Under the pieces are notes generated by a model. The model worked only from the letters and a program-made list of their open reading frames with translations, did no database searches and was not told the origin of the DNA. 64,000 nucleotides of DNA from BOG-1155 sp963717985. GTDB lineage: Bacteria > Desulfobacterota > Syntrophorhabdia > Syntrophorhabdales > WCHB1-27. The position numbers were made by a program, and so were the translations under genes. The stretch lies in the NCBI GenBank assembly GCA_963717985.1, contig CAVQYC010000001.1, positions 186,001 through 250,000 of the forward strand. The letters are read 5' to 3'. This document shows, piece by piece, positions 1 to 8,270 of the stretch; the first letter of the stretch is position 1, and every line of letters starts with the position of its first letter.

Positions 1-133
1 CGCTCAATGCTCCTTTGAGGATGCCCGAATTCAAGTGGAAATCCTGGCTCAGAGGCAAGATAAGGAAGGACTATTTTTGATCCTGCCCAACATGGGCGCC
101 GGCTTTGCTTCAGTTCCTGCTGCTGTCTCCGCC

Positions 134-162
134 TTGACCTTCATTCAATCCCGTTGTAATAT
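134..162 (+). promoter_or_regulatory. Sigma-70 promoter of the toxin-antitoxin pair
   Basis: A TTGACC box (134-139) lies 17 bp from TAATAT (157-162), close to the sigma-70 consensus. The inferred transcript starts near 169 and carries a strong AAGGAGG ribosome-binding site (183-189) before the ATG at 196. Positions 1-133 hold no convincing gene. Confidence 0.6.
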
Positions 163-195
163 ATCGGGTGACATCGCCATTCAAGGAGGCGGCCA

Positions 196-612
196 ATGAG
201 CGCAGTGCAAAAGAGCCTTCGGCTTTCCGCGGAGACCGTAAGAGAAATCGACGAGCTTGCTAAGGAGCGGGGGGAGGATTTCTCCGCCATGGCAAAGAGT
301 CTGTTGGAAGAAGCGATCAAGATGAGAAGATGTCCGGGGATCGTCTTCGCCTCCGGCGTCTCCGGCCGCAGAGCCAGGATTGCCGGCACTGGGATCGAGG
401 TATGGGAGGTCGTCGCACAGTACAAAAGCTCGAACCGCGATCAGGAACTTCTCCAGCACGCTTTCCATTGGCTTGCTCCAGGGCAAATCAAGGCGGCCCT
501 CGGCTACTACGCCGCCTATCCCGCTGAAATCGACGCGCTCATCGCCCGCAACGAGCATTGGACTGAAGAAATTCTGAAAAAACGCCATCCAGCTTTGAGT
601 CCGGAACCATGA
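196..612 (+). CDS. DUF433-family antitoxin-like protein with N-terminal ribbon-helix-helix
   Basis: A 138-aa protein. Residues about 5-45 look like a ribbon-helix-helix DNA-binding segment (SLRLSAETVREIDELAK), and residues about 50-120 match the DUF433 pattern with GTGIEVWEVV and LAPGQIKAALGYYAAYP. DUF433 proteins are commonly paired with DUF5615 PIN-like proteins and are thought to be antitoxins; the next gene is exactly that partner and overlaps by 4 bp (ATGA). The expected role is to bind and neutralise the partner and to repress the shared promoter at 134-162, which is inferred from the family. The start is supported by AAGGAGG 6 bp upstream. Confidence 0.85.
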   Translation: MSAVQKSLRLSAETVREIDELAKERGEDFSAMAKSLLEEAIKMRRCPGIVFASGVSGRRARIAGTGIEVWEVVAQYKSSNRDQELLQHAFHWLAPGQIKAALGYYAAYPAEIDALIARNEHWTEEILKKRHPALSPEP

Positions 613-962
613 AGTTCTATCTGGACGAAAACATGAGCCCGAAAATAGCGGAGATCCTGAGGAGCCTTGGGGTTGAAGCGGCGAGCGCTCACGAGGTCGA
701 TATGGCAGGAGCCGCCGACGAGGAACAGCTCGATTTCGCCGCCCGGCAAGGCATGTGCCTCGTCACGTTCAACCGGAACGATTTCATCGAACTGTCGAGA
801 CTATATCTGGACGCTGGTCGGCCGCACTCGGGGGTTGTCATAGTGCCTTACACGTTCAGGGGCGGCAATTTCAGGCAGATAGCCGAGGCGCTCGCGGCCT
901 TCGGCTCCCGGTGCGAAAAAGGGTTGCCGCCTTATGCAGTGGCATTTCTGTCGCCTGCATAG
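609..962 (+). CDS. DUF5615 PIN-like toxin candidate
   Basis: A 117-aa protein with the N-terminal FYLDENMSPKIAEILRSLG, where the early Asp-Glu is the first acidic pair of the PIN-like (Mut7-C/DUF5615) fold. The middle segment CLVTFNRNDFIEL carries another conserved Asp. These proteins are presumed metal-dependent ribonucleases and usually follow a DUF433 antitoxin, as here, with translational coupling through ATGA. The RNase activity is inferred from fold family and has not been shown for this protein. Confidence 0.85.
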   Translation: MKFYLDENMSPKIAEILRSLGVEAASAHEVDMAGAADEEQLDFAARQGMCLVTFNRNDFIELSRLYLDAGRPHSGVVIVPYTFRGGNFRQIAEALAAFGSRCEKGLPPYAVAFLSPA

Positions 963-1043
963 ACGAACCTCCTGCTCCATTCGACACGCGGGAAGACACA
1001 CGCGTGGCCATTAAGACAATCTATTGGTACGGGGGAATGTTCT

Positions 1044-1556
1044 TTGGAAAAACCATTGAGAGTAAATGACAATTTCACGCCATGCCCCGTTTCTGCCGGC
1101 GATGAGCTGTATCCAAACGGTATTTTTGTATTTAACATCACGAAAATGATCGAGTACATACAAGAAAATACTGATCGAGTTGCTCTTGAAGAAGTAGCAG
1201 TGAACGATTTCCCTAAAGAGTTTTCATTCATCAACGAATCTCATGTGGACTCAGTCGATATTTCAAAGCCGGTAGTATTGGCAGAAATATCTCCTGGACG
1301 ATACACCTTGGTTGATGGCCACCACAGAATGGAAAAGGCACGTATGATGGGAATAAACAGCGTTCGAGGGTACAAGCTAAGTGTTGAGCAACATATGAGA
1401 TTCTTGATTAGCAAAGAGGCATATGTAGCATACGTAGGATATTGTAATAGCAAATTGAAAGGGATCAGGGGAATGAGCGGCCCCTATGACAACAAAAAGA
1501 TCAAGCGTACGGTCGGAACGAAAACTGTCGAACAACCGTATGAACCGGATCGGTAA
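1044..1556 (+). CDS. Orphan ParB/sulfiredoxin-like domain protein
   Basis: A 170-aa protein with PVVLAEISPGRYTLVDGHHRMEKARMMG at about residues 76-105, the hallmark of the ParB N-terminal/Srx-like fold (DGHHR box). No C-terminal DNA-binding or ParB dimerisation domain follows. The only in-frame start is TTG at 1044, preceded by GGGGGA at 1031-1036. Such stand-alone ParB-like proteins occur on mobile islands and may bind or hydrolyse nucleotides; the function here is unknown. The base composition is more AT-rich than the toxin-antitoxin pair, which suggests a separate origin. Confidence 0.65.
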   Translation: MEKPLRVNDNFTPCPVSAGDELYPNGIFVFNITKMIEYIQENTDRVALEEVAVNDFPKEFSFINESHVDSVDISKPVVLAEISPGRYTLVDGHHRMEKARMMGINSVRGYKLSVEQHMRFLISKEAYVAYVGYCNSKLKGIRGMSGPYDNKKIKRTVGTKTVEQPYEPDR

Positions 1557-2141
1557 CACACGGTGTTACCTCCCGGTCATTCGTACGTTCGTTCGGTGAA
1601 GACCCACCGACAAACATGCTCACGATTTCGGACCCAGCCGGCAGCGGGTCTTGCCTTTTTACCTCGGCAGGGTAGTGGGCCAGCATGACCCCGCCCAAGC
1701 TCCGTGCAAGCAATAGGTCCGGCACTGAGGGCAGCCCCTTGCATGGGGCGTAGTCTTCATTTCTGGGCCAACAAGTTTAAGAGATGCGGCAAGATCTCCT
1801 TCCTGTTATCGATATTTTTGTTTTTCTTCTTGCACGGCACGCTTTCAAGCGGTTAGACTAGTGGTCATAAGAGCCGAGTGCGGGAATAGGTGTCCCAACC
1901 GGGGAGGGCAGTTTTTTAAGGTGATTTAAGCTGAAGGGATTCTAAATGTCACAATTTCCCTCTCGTCCCCCCAATTCGCCTACTACTCCGCAGCCTCGAC
2001 CCTCTTACCCACGCAAAGAATGCCCTCTGAAGGCTTCAGAAACTTGAGAAGGGTCCGTTTAGCAGCCTATCCGATTCGTCTACCGTGAAATAGTAAGGGC
2101 AGAGCCACGGCGGCCCTGCCCTTATCGTCTACGTCTCTGGT
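1557..2141. other. Gene-poor stretch, no recognised gene
   Basis: No open frame with recognisable protein features was found on either strand. A short 74-codon minus-strand frame (1501-1725) has no similarity I can name and overlaps the preceding gene. A GCCCC/GGGGC hairpin lies at about 1733-1748. The only well-formed signal is the hairpin at 2094-2124 after the PEP-CTERM gene. Confidence 0.5.
2094..2124 (-). terminator. Hairpin after the PEP-CTERM gene
   Basis: TAAGGGCAG (2094-2102) pairs perfectly with CTGCCCTTA (2116-2124), 18 bp past the minus-strand stop at 2142. There is no strong T-run, so it may act as an mRNA 3' end rather than as an efficient intrinsic terminator. Confidence 0.5.
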
Positions 2142-3080
2142 TTAGCGTACGAATTTCCTCTTGAGCGCCACGAGACCTGCCATCCCTGGAACGAATAGGA
2201 GAATAGCCCCGGGGACAGGGACAGGTTCTGGTGCTGCAACGAAACCTTCATATACACCATTTCCATTTGGGCCGTAATAGGCCGATCCCACGATGGTGCT
2301 TCCGTCTATGCCACTGACTTCGGTAAAGGTGGCACCCGGCACATTGATCGTCGTGTAGTTGGTACCGTTGTAAATGAACCCATGGTCCTGACCGTCTTGG
2401 CCGACATAGGTTCCCACGACGACTCCGCCGCTCACGCCGGCGGCATAAGTTTCCCTCGCACCGGGAACGCTCAAGATAGTGAAGACCCCGGCGTTGTCGA
2501 TGAAGCCCTGACTCTCCAAATTCGCGTCCAAATAGCTTCCCACGATGGTGCTTCCACTTATGCCACTGGCCAGCGTCCCGTGTGAAGCGAAAGGTGCGTT
2601 GAAGGTGGCATAATTCCCGTTGTTGTATTCGAAGCTGTGATAGGTGTCGGTGTAGTAATAGCCCACGACAGTGGTGCCGCTCACACCATGGGCTTCAGTC
2701 CATGCGGCGCCCGGAACGTTGAGTATAGTCTCTGTCCCACCGCTGAAGAGGAAACCGCTATTGCTCCCGTATGTTCCCACAATGTTGCTCCCGCTTATGC
2801 CATACGCTCTGTCTCCCGGGCTTGTCCCCGGCAACCCAGGGATGCTGAGTATCGAGTAAGTTCCCCCGTTATAGAGAAAGTCGTTCCAGCTATAGTAAAA
2901 GCTACCAGAGGTCGCCAGCCTCCAAGAGGTACCCACGACGTTGCCACCGCTTATCCCGTTGACGGTGGTCCCCAAAGCACCGGGGAAACTGATGGTCGTA
3001 AATGCATACTCCCCATGGGCGGACCCGAACAACAGCAAAGTCACGACAACCAAAAACATCGCTGCCAAGGATTTGCGCAT
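2142..3080 (-). CDS. Secreted beta-repeat protein with PEP-CTERM/VPLPA-like sorting tail
   Basis: A 312-aa protein with a signal peptide (MRKSLAAMFLVVVTLLLFGSAHG). About six repeats of roughly 35-40 residues follow the pattern Y-x-x-I/L-x-V-P-G-A...GISG-x-x-VVG, as seen in extracellular repeat proteins. The tail has PEPVPVPGAILLF, a hydrophobic helix and a basic end (KRKFVR), matching PEP-CTERM/VPLPA-CTERM sorting signals cleaved by exosortase. No exosortase is present in the window. The start at 3080 has AGGGAGG upstream; an in-frame start 66 bp earlier lacks a ribosome site and would bury the signal peptide. The IS630 element lies 90 bp upstream in the same orientation and probably separates the gene from its original promoter. 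Confidence 0.8.
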   Translation of the reverse strand: MRKSLAAMFLVVVTLLLFGSAHGEYAFTTISFPGALGTTVNGISGGNVVGTSWRLATSGSFYYSWNDFLYNGGTYSILSIPGLPGTSPGDRAYGISGSNIVGTYGSNSGFLFSGGTETILNVPGAAWTEAHGVSGTTVVGYYYTDTYHSFEYNNGNYATFNAPFASHGTLASGISGSTIVGSYLDANLESQGFIDNAGVFTILSVPGARETYAAGVSGGVVVGTYVGQDGQDHGFIYNGTNYTTINVPGATFTEVSGIDGSTIVGSAYYGPNGNGVYEGFVAAPEPVPVPGAILLFVPGMAGLVALKRKFVR

Positions 3081-3166
3081 ATTATCCTCCCTTGAATAGG
3101 AATTCTTCCTCTTCGGCAGCGCGGCTGTCTGACGGCTGTACGTCACAGAGTAGAATCTACAGACCC

Positions 3167-4249
3167 CTAGTGTACTGTCTCAGTAACGGCTTTACAACGG
3201 GCCACCTTCTTGACGATATCTTCCGCTTTCTTCGTCCAAACAAAAGGCTTGGGGTTCTCGTTGTAGAGCCGGATGTACTCTTCGATGGCGGCTACCAGTT
3301 CCGGCACGCTTTTGAATACTCCCCGACGGATTCTTTTCCGTGTGATTTCTCCAAACCAACGTTCTACCAGATTCAACCAGGATGAGCTTGTGGGTGTGAA
3401 GTGAAGGGCAAAGCGAGGATGCTTTTCAAGCCACATTTTCACATTTGGGTGGCCGTGCGTTCCATAATTATCCAGGATCAAGTGAATTGCCAATTTCTGG
3501 GGCACTTCCCGGTTGATCTTGCGGAGAAACTTTAGGAATTCCGTGTTCCTGTGCCGGGGATAACAGGAGCCGATAACTTTTCCTTCCAACAGGTTCATCG
3601 CAGCAAAAAGACAGGTAGTACCGTTGCGTCGGTAATCGTGCGTCATTGTTCCGCAGCGCCCTTTCTTCATAGGCAGACCCGGTTGCGTCCTATCGAGCGC
3701 CTGCACCTGGGTCTTTTCATCGACGCATAGCACCACCGCCTTGTCGGGCGGATTCAGATAGACGCCTACAACATCCGTCAGTTTTTCCACGAATCGCTTG
3801 TCTTTGGATAACTTGAAGGTCTCCACGCGGTGCGGCTGCAAGCCATGGGCGTCCCAGATGCGTTGCACGGTCGCATGGCTGACGCCATGAGCCTTTGCCA
3901 TAGTTCTCGTCGACCAGTGGGTTGAATCGGCAGGCGTTGTATGGAGGGTAGCTTCCACGATGGCATCAACCTTTTTCGGATCGAGTTGCCTTGAACTGGG
4001 ACCATGAGGAGCATCTTCAGCCAATCCTGAAATGCCTTTCGCTCTAAATCGGTTTGTCCACAACAGAACCGTGGGGCGAGAGGCGTCCAATTCCTTAGCG
4101 ATGGCGTTATGCGAGAGACCCCTTGCGGCAAGCAGGCAAATACGGGAACGGAGGACTACTCTTTGAGGCGTCTTTTTCGCACGAATCCAAGCTTCCAATG
4201 TTCTTTGCTGTTCTTCCGTCATCATGAGCTTATTGGCTGGTTTCCACAT
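3167..4249 (-). CDS. IS630-family transposase (DDE)
   Basis: About 360 aa, intact. The N-terminal half has the tandem helix-turn-helix region (ICLLAARGLSHNAIAKELD, then a second HTH). The catalytic core shows the DDE residues in CVDEKTQVQ, LILDNYGTH and SWLNLVERWF. The TAG stop is not inside the element: its TA comes from the duplicated target and its G from the flanking CTAG. The start is taken at ATG 4249 (a TTG at 4267 is the alternative). A sigma-70 promoter sits 6 bp upstream of this ATG, so the mRNA may be leaderless. Confidence 0.93.
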   Translation of the reverse strand: MWKPANKLMMTEEQQRTLEAWIRAKKTPQRVVLRSRICLLAARGLSHNAIAKELDASRPTVLLWTNRFRAKGISGLAEDAPHGPSSRQLDPKKVDAIVEATLHTTPADSTHWSTRTMAKAHGVSHATVQRIWDAHGLQPHRVETFKLSKDKRFVEKLTDVVGVYLNPPDKAVVLCVDEKTQVQALDRTQPGLPMKKGRCGTMTHDYRRNGTTCLFAAMNLLEGKVIGSCYPRHRNTEFLKFLRKINREVPQKLAIHLILDNYGTHGHPNVKMWLEKHPRFALHFTPTSSSWLNLVERWFGEITRKRIRRGVFKSVPELVAAIEEYIRLYNENPKPFVWTKKAEDIVKKVARCKAVTETVH

Positions 4250-4305
4250 GCACCAAGTATAGCACAAGCAAAGGCTATTGTAAATATATTACTGAGACAG
4301 TACAC
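3170..4305 (-). mobile_element. Intact IS630-family insertion sequence in a CTAG target
   Basis: A 1,136-bp element with 17-bp terminal inverted repeats, GTGTACTGTCTCAGTAA at the left end (3170-3186) and its exact complement at the right end (4289-4305). It is flanked on both sides by a TA duplication (3168-3169 and 4306-4307) inside CTAG, the known target choice of IS630. It has one transposase gene, full length and undisrupted, so the insertion looks recent. Confidence 0.92.
4256..4284 (-). promoter_or_regulatory. Promoter of the IS630 transposase
   Basis: On the minus strand TTTACA (4279-4284) and TATACT (4256-4261) are separated by exactly 17 bp, inside the element next to its right inverted repeat. 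The predicted transcription start falls at or next to the ATG at 4249. Confidence 0.6.
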
Positions 4306-4602
4306 TAGCTTTCCGTCCCATGGTCGCCCATGGTTTGGCTTTTTCGAATGATAGCTATATTATCCCCGAAGATGTTGCAGTGTCATTAAAGCGTTATGAA
4401 ACCTTTGTAACACCTGAACCTTTTGATCGGCAATCGTTACTTTCGGCAGGCGCTACGTTTCGTCCAGTTGTAGGTGCTATACGTAACATATCCTGCTTTC
4501 TCTCGTGATATTATATAGTTACAAATCATTTTCCATTATCCCTTTTCCGCGCGTTTCTGTCAATGCAAATCATCTTCTTTCTTGGGGCATCAACAGGCTC
4601 CT
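4306..4602. other. Short gene-free stretch beyond the IS
   Basis: About 300 bp of AT-rich sequence. A 62-codon plus-strand frame (4320-4508) starts at an ATG without a ribosome site and has no recognisable features, so I do not call it a gene. This stretch was joined to the PEP-CTERM upstream region before the IS inserted. Confidence 0.4.
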
Positions 4603-5805
4603 TTACTCCTCTTCATGCCAGACCTTTCCCTCTTTCACGTCGTAAAGGTTAAAACGAGCGCCCTGGTTGTCGGTGGGATTGAGCCAGAGCATGCGAGTAA
4701 ATACTTTTTCTGCATCCCTCATCCGGCCGAAGCGCCACAGGCAAAGGCCGTAGCCGTGAAGACAGCGGAGGAACGGACGGTTGTCTGTGCAGCCCCAGGG
4801 AAGGAGACCGTCAAAGTCCTTGCCGAGAGAGAGCTCTCCGATCTTCACTCCTATGTCGTAATGGCGGACTGCCGTATCAGGATCCCGATGGAACGCGAAG
4901 TTGCCTAGGTGAGCGTGGGCGTCCAGACAGCGGAGATCGGCCTTAAGGACGTCCATGAGCATGCGGATTGCCTTCCTGCGGTCGCCCATTTCTTTCATAT
5001 CTACCGCTTCCAGGATAGGGTCCGTATCGGGATTGTCGGGATCTTCGCCGGGAAGGACCTGCTCCATCTCGTATTCGGGTCTCAGACCTCGTTTGATGAT
5101 CGGCCTCGCCCATGGCTCTATCGGCTCGTCGGGTTCTCCCCAATAGTGTTCCTTGGGGTCCCACGTTCCCATTTCATGCAGCTTCAGGGGTGTAAGGCCA
5201 AGAGCGGGTATGTCCGTGCGAGAGGCCTTGATCGAGCCTGCGAGGTAGGGATGGCCTCCATAACGCCACTTCCGCCGCGGCGATACGGTGACGATCTCCC
5301 CCGGCATTGTCTCCCAGGCCCCCGAGGGCCGAAGGGTAAGAACATGGTCCTTCCCGAGAATGCGGCAGGAGATAGCGTTTCCCTTGACGGCAAGGGCGAT
5401 GAGCTGGAGGTCCTCGCTCATGTCGATCTCATCCTCTGTTGCCTTCGGCTTCTTGCTCAGTGAGATCTGAGGGTATGGCTCGATGCCGAGCCATGTGCGG
5501 TAAGCGGCAATGTAGTCGGCTCCTTTAGAGCCTTCGGGGAAGATAAGATCGCTCGCCGAGACGACGTGTTCGAATGCGTCCTCGCGGCGGAGCTTCGCCG
5601 TCAGCCCCCGACGCTCGTTCCCATCGTAATCGATCTCTTTTACCGTCACCGGCTCTCCGACCACAAAAGCGTCTGTGGGCATGGCAACCTCGTCTTCGAT
5701 GACCTGCCGGAAGGCCCAGAGCTGCTCGTCGTCGCCGTCGGCGTCGACGGTAATGTCATCAACCAGATCGTTCAGTTCCTCTTGGCTCTTTTTATCACCC
5801 GCCAT
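4603..5805 (-). CDS. TPR protein linked to tyrosine recombinases (N-terminal CcbP-like)
   Basis: A 400-aa soluble protein. Residues about 30-110 (AFVVGEPVTVKEIDYDGNERRGLTAK and a following acidic stretch) resemble the calcium-binding CcbP-like family; this assignment is tentative. Residues about 285-395 form TPR-like helical repeats (RKAIRMLMDVLKADLRCLDAHAHLG, then RFGRMRDAEKVFTRMLWLNP). The gene overlaps the end of the preceding recombinase by 34 bp and has AAAGGAG before its ATG, so it is cotranscribed with both recombinases. It is likely an accessory factor of that unit; its exact role is unknown. Confidence 0.7.
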   Translation of the reverse strand: MAGDKKSQEELNDLVDDITVDADGDDEQLWAFRQVIEDEVAMPTDAFVVGEPVTVKEIDYDGNERRGLTAKLRREDAFEHVVSASDLIFPEGSKGADYIAAYRTWLGIEPYPQISLSKKPKATEDEIDMSEDLQLIALAVKGNAISCRILGKDHVLTLRPSGAWETMPGEIVTVSPRRKWRYGGHPYLAGSIKASRTDIPALGLTPLKLHEMGTWDPKEHYWGEPDEPIEPWARPIIKRGLRPEYEMEQVLPGEDPDNPDTDPILEAVDMKEMGDRRKAIRMLMDVLKADLRCLDAHAHLGNFAFHRDPDTAVRHYDIGVKIGELSLGKDFDGLLPWGCTDNRPFLRCLHGYGLCLWRFGRMRDAEKVFTRMLWLNPTDNQGARFNLYDVKEGKVWHEEE

Positions 5806-6692
5806 CCATGGCTCCTTTCTTCGTCCTCTCTCCCTTGCATCCTTTGCAGCACCAGCTCCATAGCCTTGTAGTAGTCCTGGCGAACCTTGAGGTTCGCCAC
5901 CCGGCAGTACCGCTGGGTCGTGGTAATATGCTCGTGTCCCAAAAGGTCCTGGATAGTGGCAAGGTCGGCCTCGGCATTCAGAAGCTGCGTGGCGAAGGTG
6001 TGCCTCAGCCTATGGCACGACACCTTAAGTCCGCTCTTTCGCCCATAGTATTCGATCCTCTTCTGGATGCCCCGTACAGATATCGGCGTGTCCGTGTGAG
6101 GGCCCTTTTGCACGAGGAACAATCCCTTCGCCTTCGACAACCTTTTTTGCAGATAGGCGGAAAGGGCGATGCGGGCATCGTCGCTCAAGTAGACGACCCT
6201 ATCCTTGGCGCCTTTTCCATTAAGCACGAACACCTGCCTTTTCCGGTAATCTACCGCATCTACCGTAAGATGGGCAACCTCTTCGACCCTGAGGCCCGAG
6301 CGGAGCATGAGCATGAACATGGCCCTGTCCCTCGGGTCTCTGATTACGGCAAAAAGCCTGTTTGCCTGGTCGTCTTTGAGGCAACGGGGGAGAGGCTTCG
6401 GCAGACGTATAGATACGTGGCTGATGGGATTGGCCATCGCCGTCTTTTCCTCGTCGATGAGGTGTTCGAAGAAGAGATGCAGGGTCTGCAGATGGCAGGC
6501 AATCGTTTTCGGCGCCCGTCGCTTCCGCAAAAGATGATCTACGTATGCCCCTATCTCGCGGCGGGTCGTTTTTTCAAGAGGAACGCGCAGCCATAGGGTA
6601 AACTGATCTATCCTGTTCATGTAGTTCTTGATCGTATGGGCAGAGAAGTTCTTTCTCTTCAACGATCTCCGGTATCTCTCAGTAATCTCCAT
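5772..6692 (-). CDS. Tyrosine recombinase, second of a pair
   Basis: A 306-aa phage-integrase-family enzyme. It has an N-terminal SAM-like core-binding domain (about 1-90) and a catalytic domain with Arg in LRSGLRVEE, His-x-x-Arg in CHRLRHTFATQ, the second His in LLGHEHITTTQRY and the nucleophile Tyr just after. The ATG at 6692 has GGGAGGG upstream and lies 14 bp inside the end of the first recombinase gene. It is XerC/XerD-like in size and likely acts with its neighbour, perhaps as a heteromer, on a shared site; that is inferred from the tandem arrangement. Confidence 0.9.
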   Translation of the reverse strand: MEITERYRRSLKRKNFSAHTIKNYMNRIDQFTLWLRVPLEKTTRREIGAYVDHLLRKRRAPKTIACHLQTLHLFFEHLIDEEKTAMANPISHVSIRLPKPLPRCLKDDQANRLFAVIRDPRDRAMFMLMLRSGLRVEEVAHLTVDAVDYRKRQVFVLNGKGAKDRVVYLSDDARIALSAYLQKRLSKAKGLFLVQKGPHTDTPISVRGIQKRIEYYGRKSGLKVSCHRLRHTFATQLLNAEADLATIQDLLGHEHITTTQRYCRVANLKVRQDYYKAMELVLQRMQGREDEERSHGWRVIKRAKRN

Positions 6693-7674
6693 CGATCCCT
6701 CCCTTCTCGATAAGCGCCATAGCCCGGAAGTATTCTTCTTCCCTTGTTTTATCCGTGAGTCTCGCATAGCGGCGGGTGACCTCGATGTCTTGATGGCCCA
6801 AAAGCTGTTGGAGAACTTCAAGACGCATGCCGGCGTTGAGAAGCTCGCTTGCGAAGGTGTGACGGAGACAATGAACCGTGTAGCCTTTATGTTCCAAACG
6901 CGCCTTTTTGATGTAGTGCATAAAGCGGCTCCTCGCGGCGCTGTAGCAAAGACGGCCATGCTGGCCGCAGAAGATGAACTTTTCTTCCTTGTCCCTTGTA
7001 GCGAGCCAGCGCTTCAAGGCGAAGACGGCATCGTTGCTCAAATAGACCGCCCTACCCATGTTGTTCTTCTCTCCTTCCATGATATGGACCTTCTTCTCCT
7101 TGAGATCGACGTCGTTCATCGTAAGGTTCAGGACCTCGCCGATCCGCATGCCTGTCCGCAGAAGAAGAAGGATCAATACGCGGTCCCTGGCATTGTCTAT
7201 AACTTCGATGAGCCTTCTTACATCCTTGGGATTCATCGCCCGGGGAAGCGCGTCGGGGAGCTTCAATCTGATTGTCTTTTTGAGGAGCAATGGGGAGAGG
7301 ACTTCCTGCTCCATCAAGAAATGCAGAAAAGCTACAATGGACGCCATCCTGGTCTTAATCGTCGAGACATGCATGCCCCGGTCTTGCTCATGTTCAATGA
7401 AGGCTTCAAGATCGGAGCGTTGGATCTGCGCAATGTCGCTTTTGCCTGATGCTCCATAAAACTGGAGAAAGAACATGATCGAGGTGAAGGAGCCTTCGAG
7501 CGTCTTCGGCTTGTGATTCGCCCGCCACTTATAGCGCAGGTAGTTCTCGAAGTGCTCCTTGGCGGGGAGGTCCAGAGGATGGAGCCTTTCAAGGACATGA
7601 TCGATCGGGGTTCGGTCGCGTACGGCTTCGTTGCTGCTGACTGACTGGTGAGATTCCTGTTTCGCCTGGGTCAT
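6679..7674 (-). CDS. Tyrosine recombinase, first of a pair
   Basis: A 331-aa site-specific recombinase. It has an unusual N-terminal extension of about 45 residues rich in polar residues, then a core-binding domain (about 45-145) and a catalytic domain with LLRTGMRIGEV, HCLRHTFASEL and LGHQDIEVTRRYARL, covering Arg, His-x-x-Arg, His and Tyr. The start at 7674 is supported by AAAGGAGG; the longer in-frame start would place that ribosome site inside the gene. It is transcribed first in the three-gene unit. No attachment repeats could be identified flanking the unit by eye. Confidence 0.9.
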   Translation of the reverse strand: MTQAKQESHQSVSSNEAVRDRTPIDHVLERLHPLDLPAKEHFENYLRYKWRANHKPKTLEGSFTSIMFFLQFYGASGKSDIAQIQRSDLEAFIEHEQDRGMHVSTIKTRMASIVAFLHFLMEQEVLSPLLLKKTIRLKLPDALPRAMNPKDVRRLIEVIDNARDRVLILLLLRTGMRIGEVLNLTMNDVDLKEKKVHIMEGEKNNMGRAVYLSNDAVFALKRWLATRDKEEKFIFCGQHGRLCYSAARSRFMHYIKKARLEHKGYTVHCLRHTFASELLNAGMRLEVLQQLLGHQDIEVTRRYARLTDKTREEEYFRAMALIEKGGIDGDY

Positions 7675-7935
7675 ATCTTCCTCCTTTTGTTGGAGAAAAA
7701 GCAGGATAAGATGATGAACCCCGGCCCATCCGGGAGTCAAGACATTTTGTTACGTATAGGTAGGTGGCGGCCTGAATTCTCTGTATCAAGTTCTGGCAAG
7801 GATTATCACATACGTTTGACCAAGAACCTTGTCCTCAAGGGATGGATTCACGCCACGTATTTAGGGGCTATACCAATCGTTCTTAGCCATGGTGCAGGGC
7901 ACGACGAAGCGAGACCGGTTCACGCCGTGCCCGTT

Positions 7936-8229
7936 TCAAACCAGCGGGACCTGGATGCGATCTATTAGAGCAAGGGTAGCATCCTTTTTTTCCCTCATAT
8001 CGATTTCTAAGGCGTCCAAAGATAGTGAAAACTGTTCGTTAAACAAGCCCGCCAGTGTTTTTGATTCCTCTTGCAAACTGCTGATGAGAGCGTCAAGTTC
8101 CTCCTGATGTTTCTCGATCAGTATTAGGGTGACGATGAAGACGACTATCAGCCCAAAAACGAGACTGAGAACATGTTCAGCAACACTAAGAATATGTGCT
8201 ATCGGCGTTTGAGCCGCCATCATAGGCAC
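7936..8229 (-). CDS. Small membrane protein, unrecognised
   Basis: A 97-aa frame with one strongly hydrophobic segment (about residues 17-38, LSLVFGLIVVFIVTLILIE) followed by a charged, probably helical cytoplasmic or periplasmic tail rich in Glu and Leu. It starts at GTG or one of two ATG codons six to nine bases later, and no clear ribosome site is visible. It lies 42 bp downstream of the larger membrane protein on the same strand, so the two may form an operon. No family recognised. Confidence 0.5.
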   Translation of the reverse strand: MPMMAAQTPIAHILSVAEHVLSLVFGLIVVFIVTLILIEKHQEELDALISSLQEESKTLAGLFNEQFSLSLDALEIDMREKKDATLALIDRIQVPLV

Positions 8230-8270
8230 GCTGGCTTTGATGAACGTCCCGAAACTGTAATAGACGCAGA

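Noticed and set aside
1..133. Partial gene at the left edge
   Set aside because: A short minus-strand frame (about 32 codons) has no homology I recognise and no ribosome site.
1501..1725. 74-codon minus-strand frame
   Set aside because: No ribosome site, overlaps the ParB-like gene and has no recognisable domain; likely chance.
4320..4508. 62-codon plus-strand frame next to the IS
   Set aside because: No ribosome site and no protein features; AT-rich chance frame.
7648..7968. 106-codon plus-strand frame upstream of the recombinases
   Set aside because: Runs antisense through the start of the recombinase gene and lacks a ribosome site.
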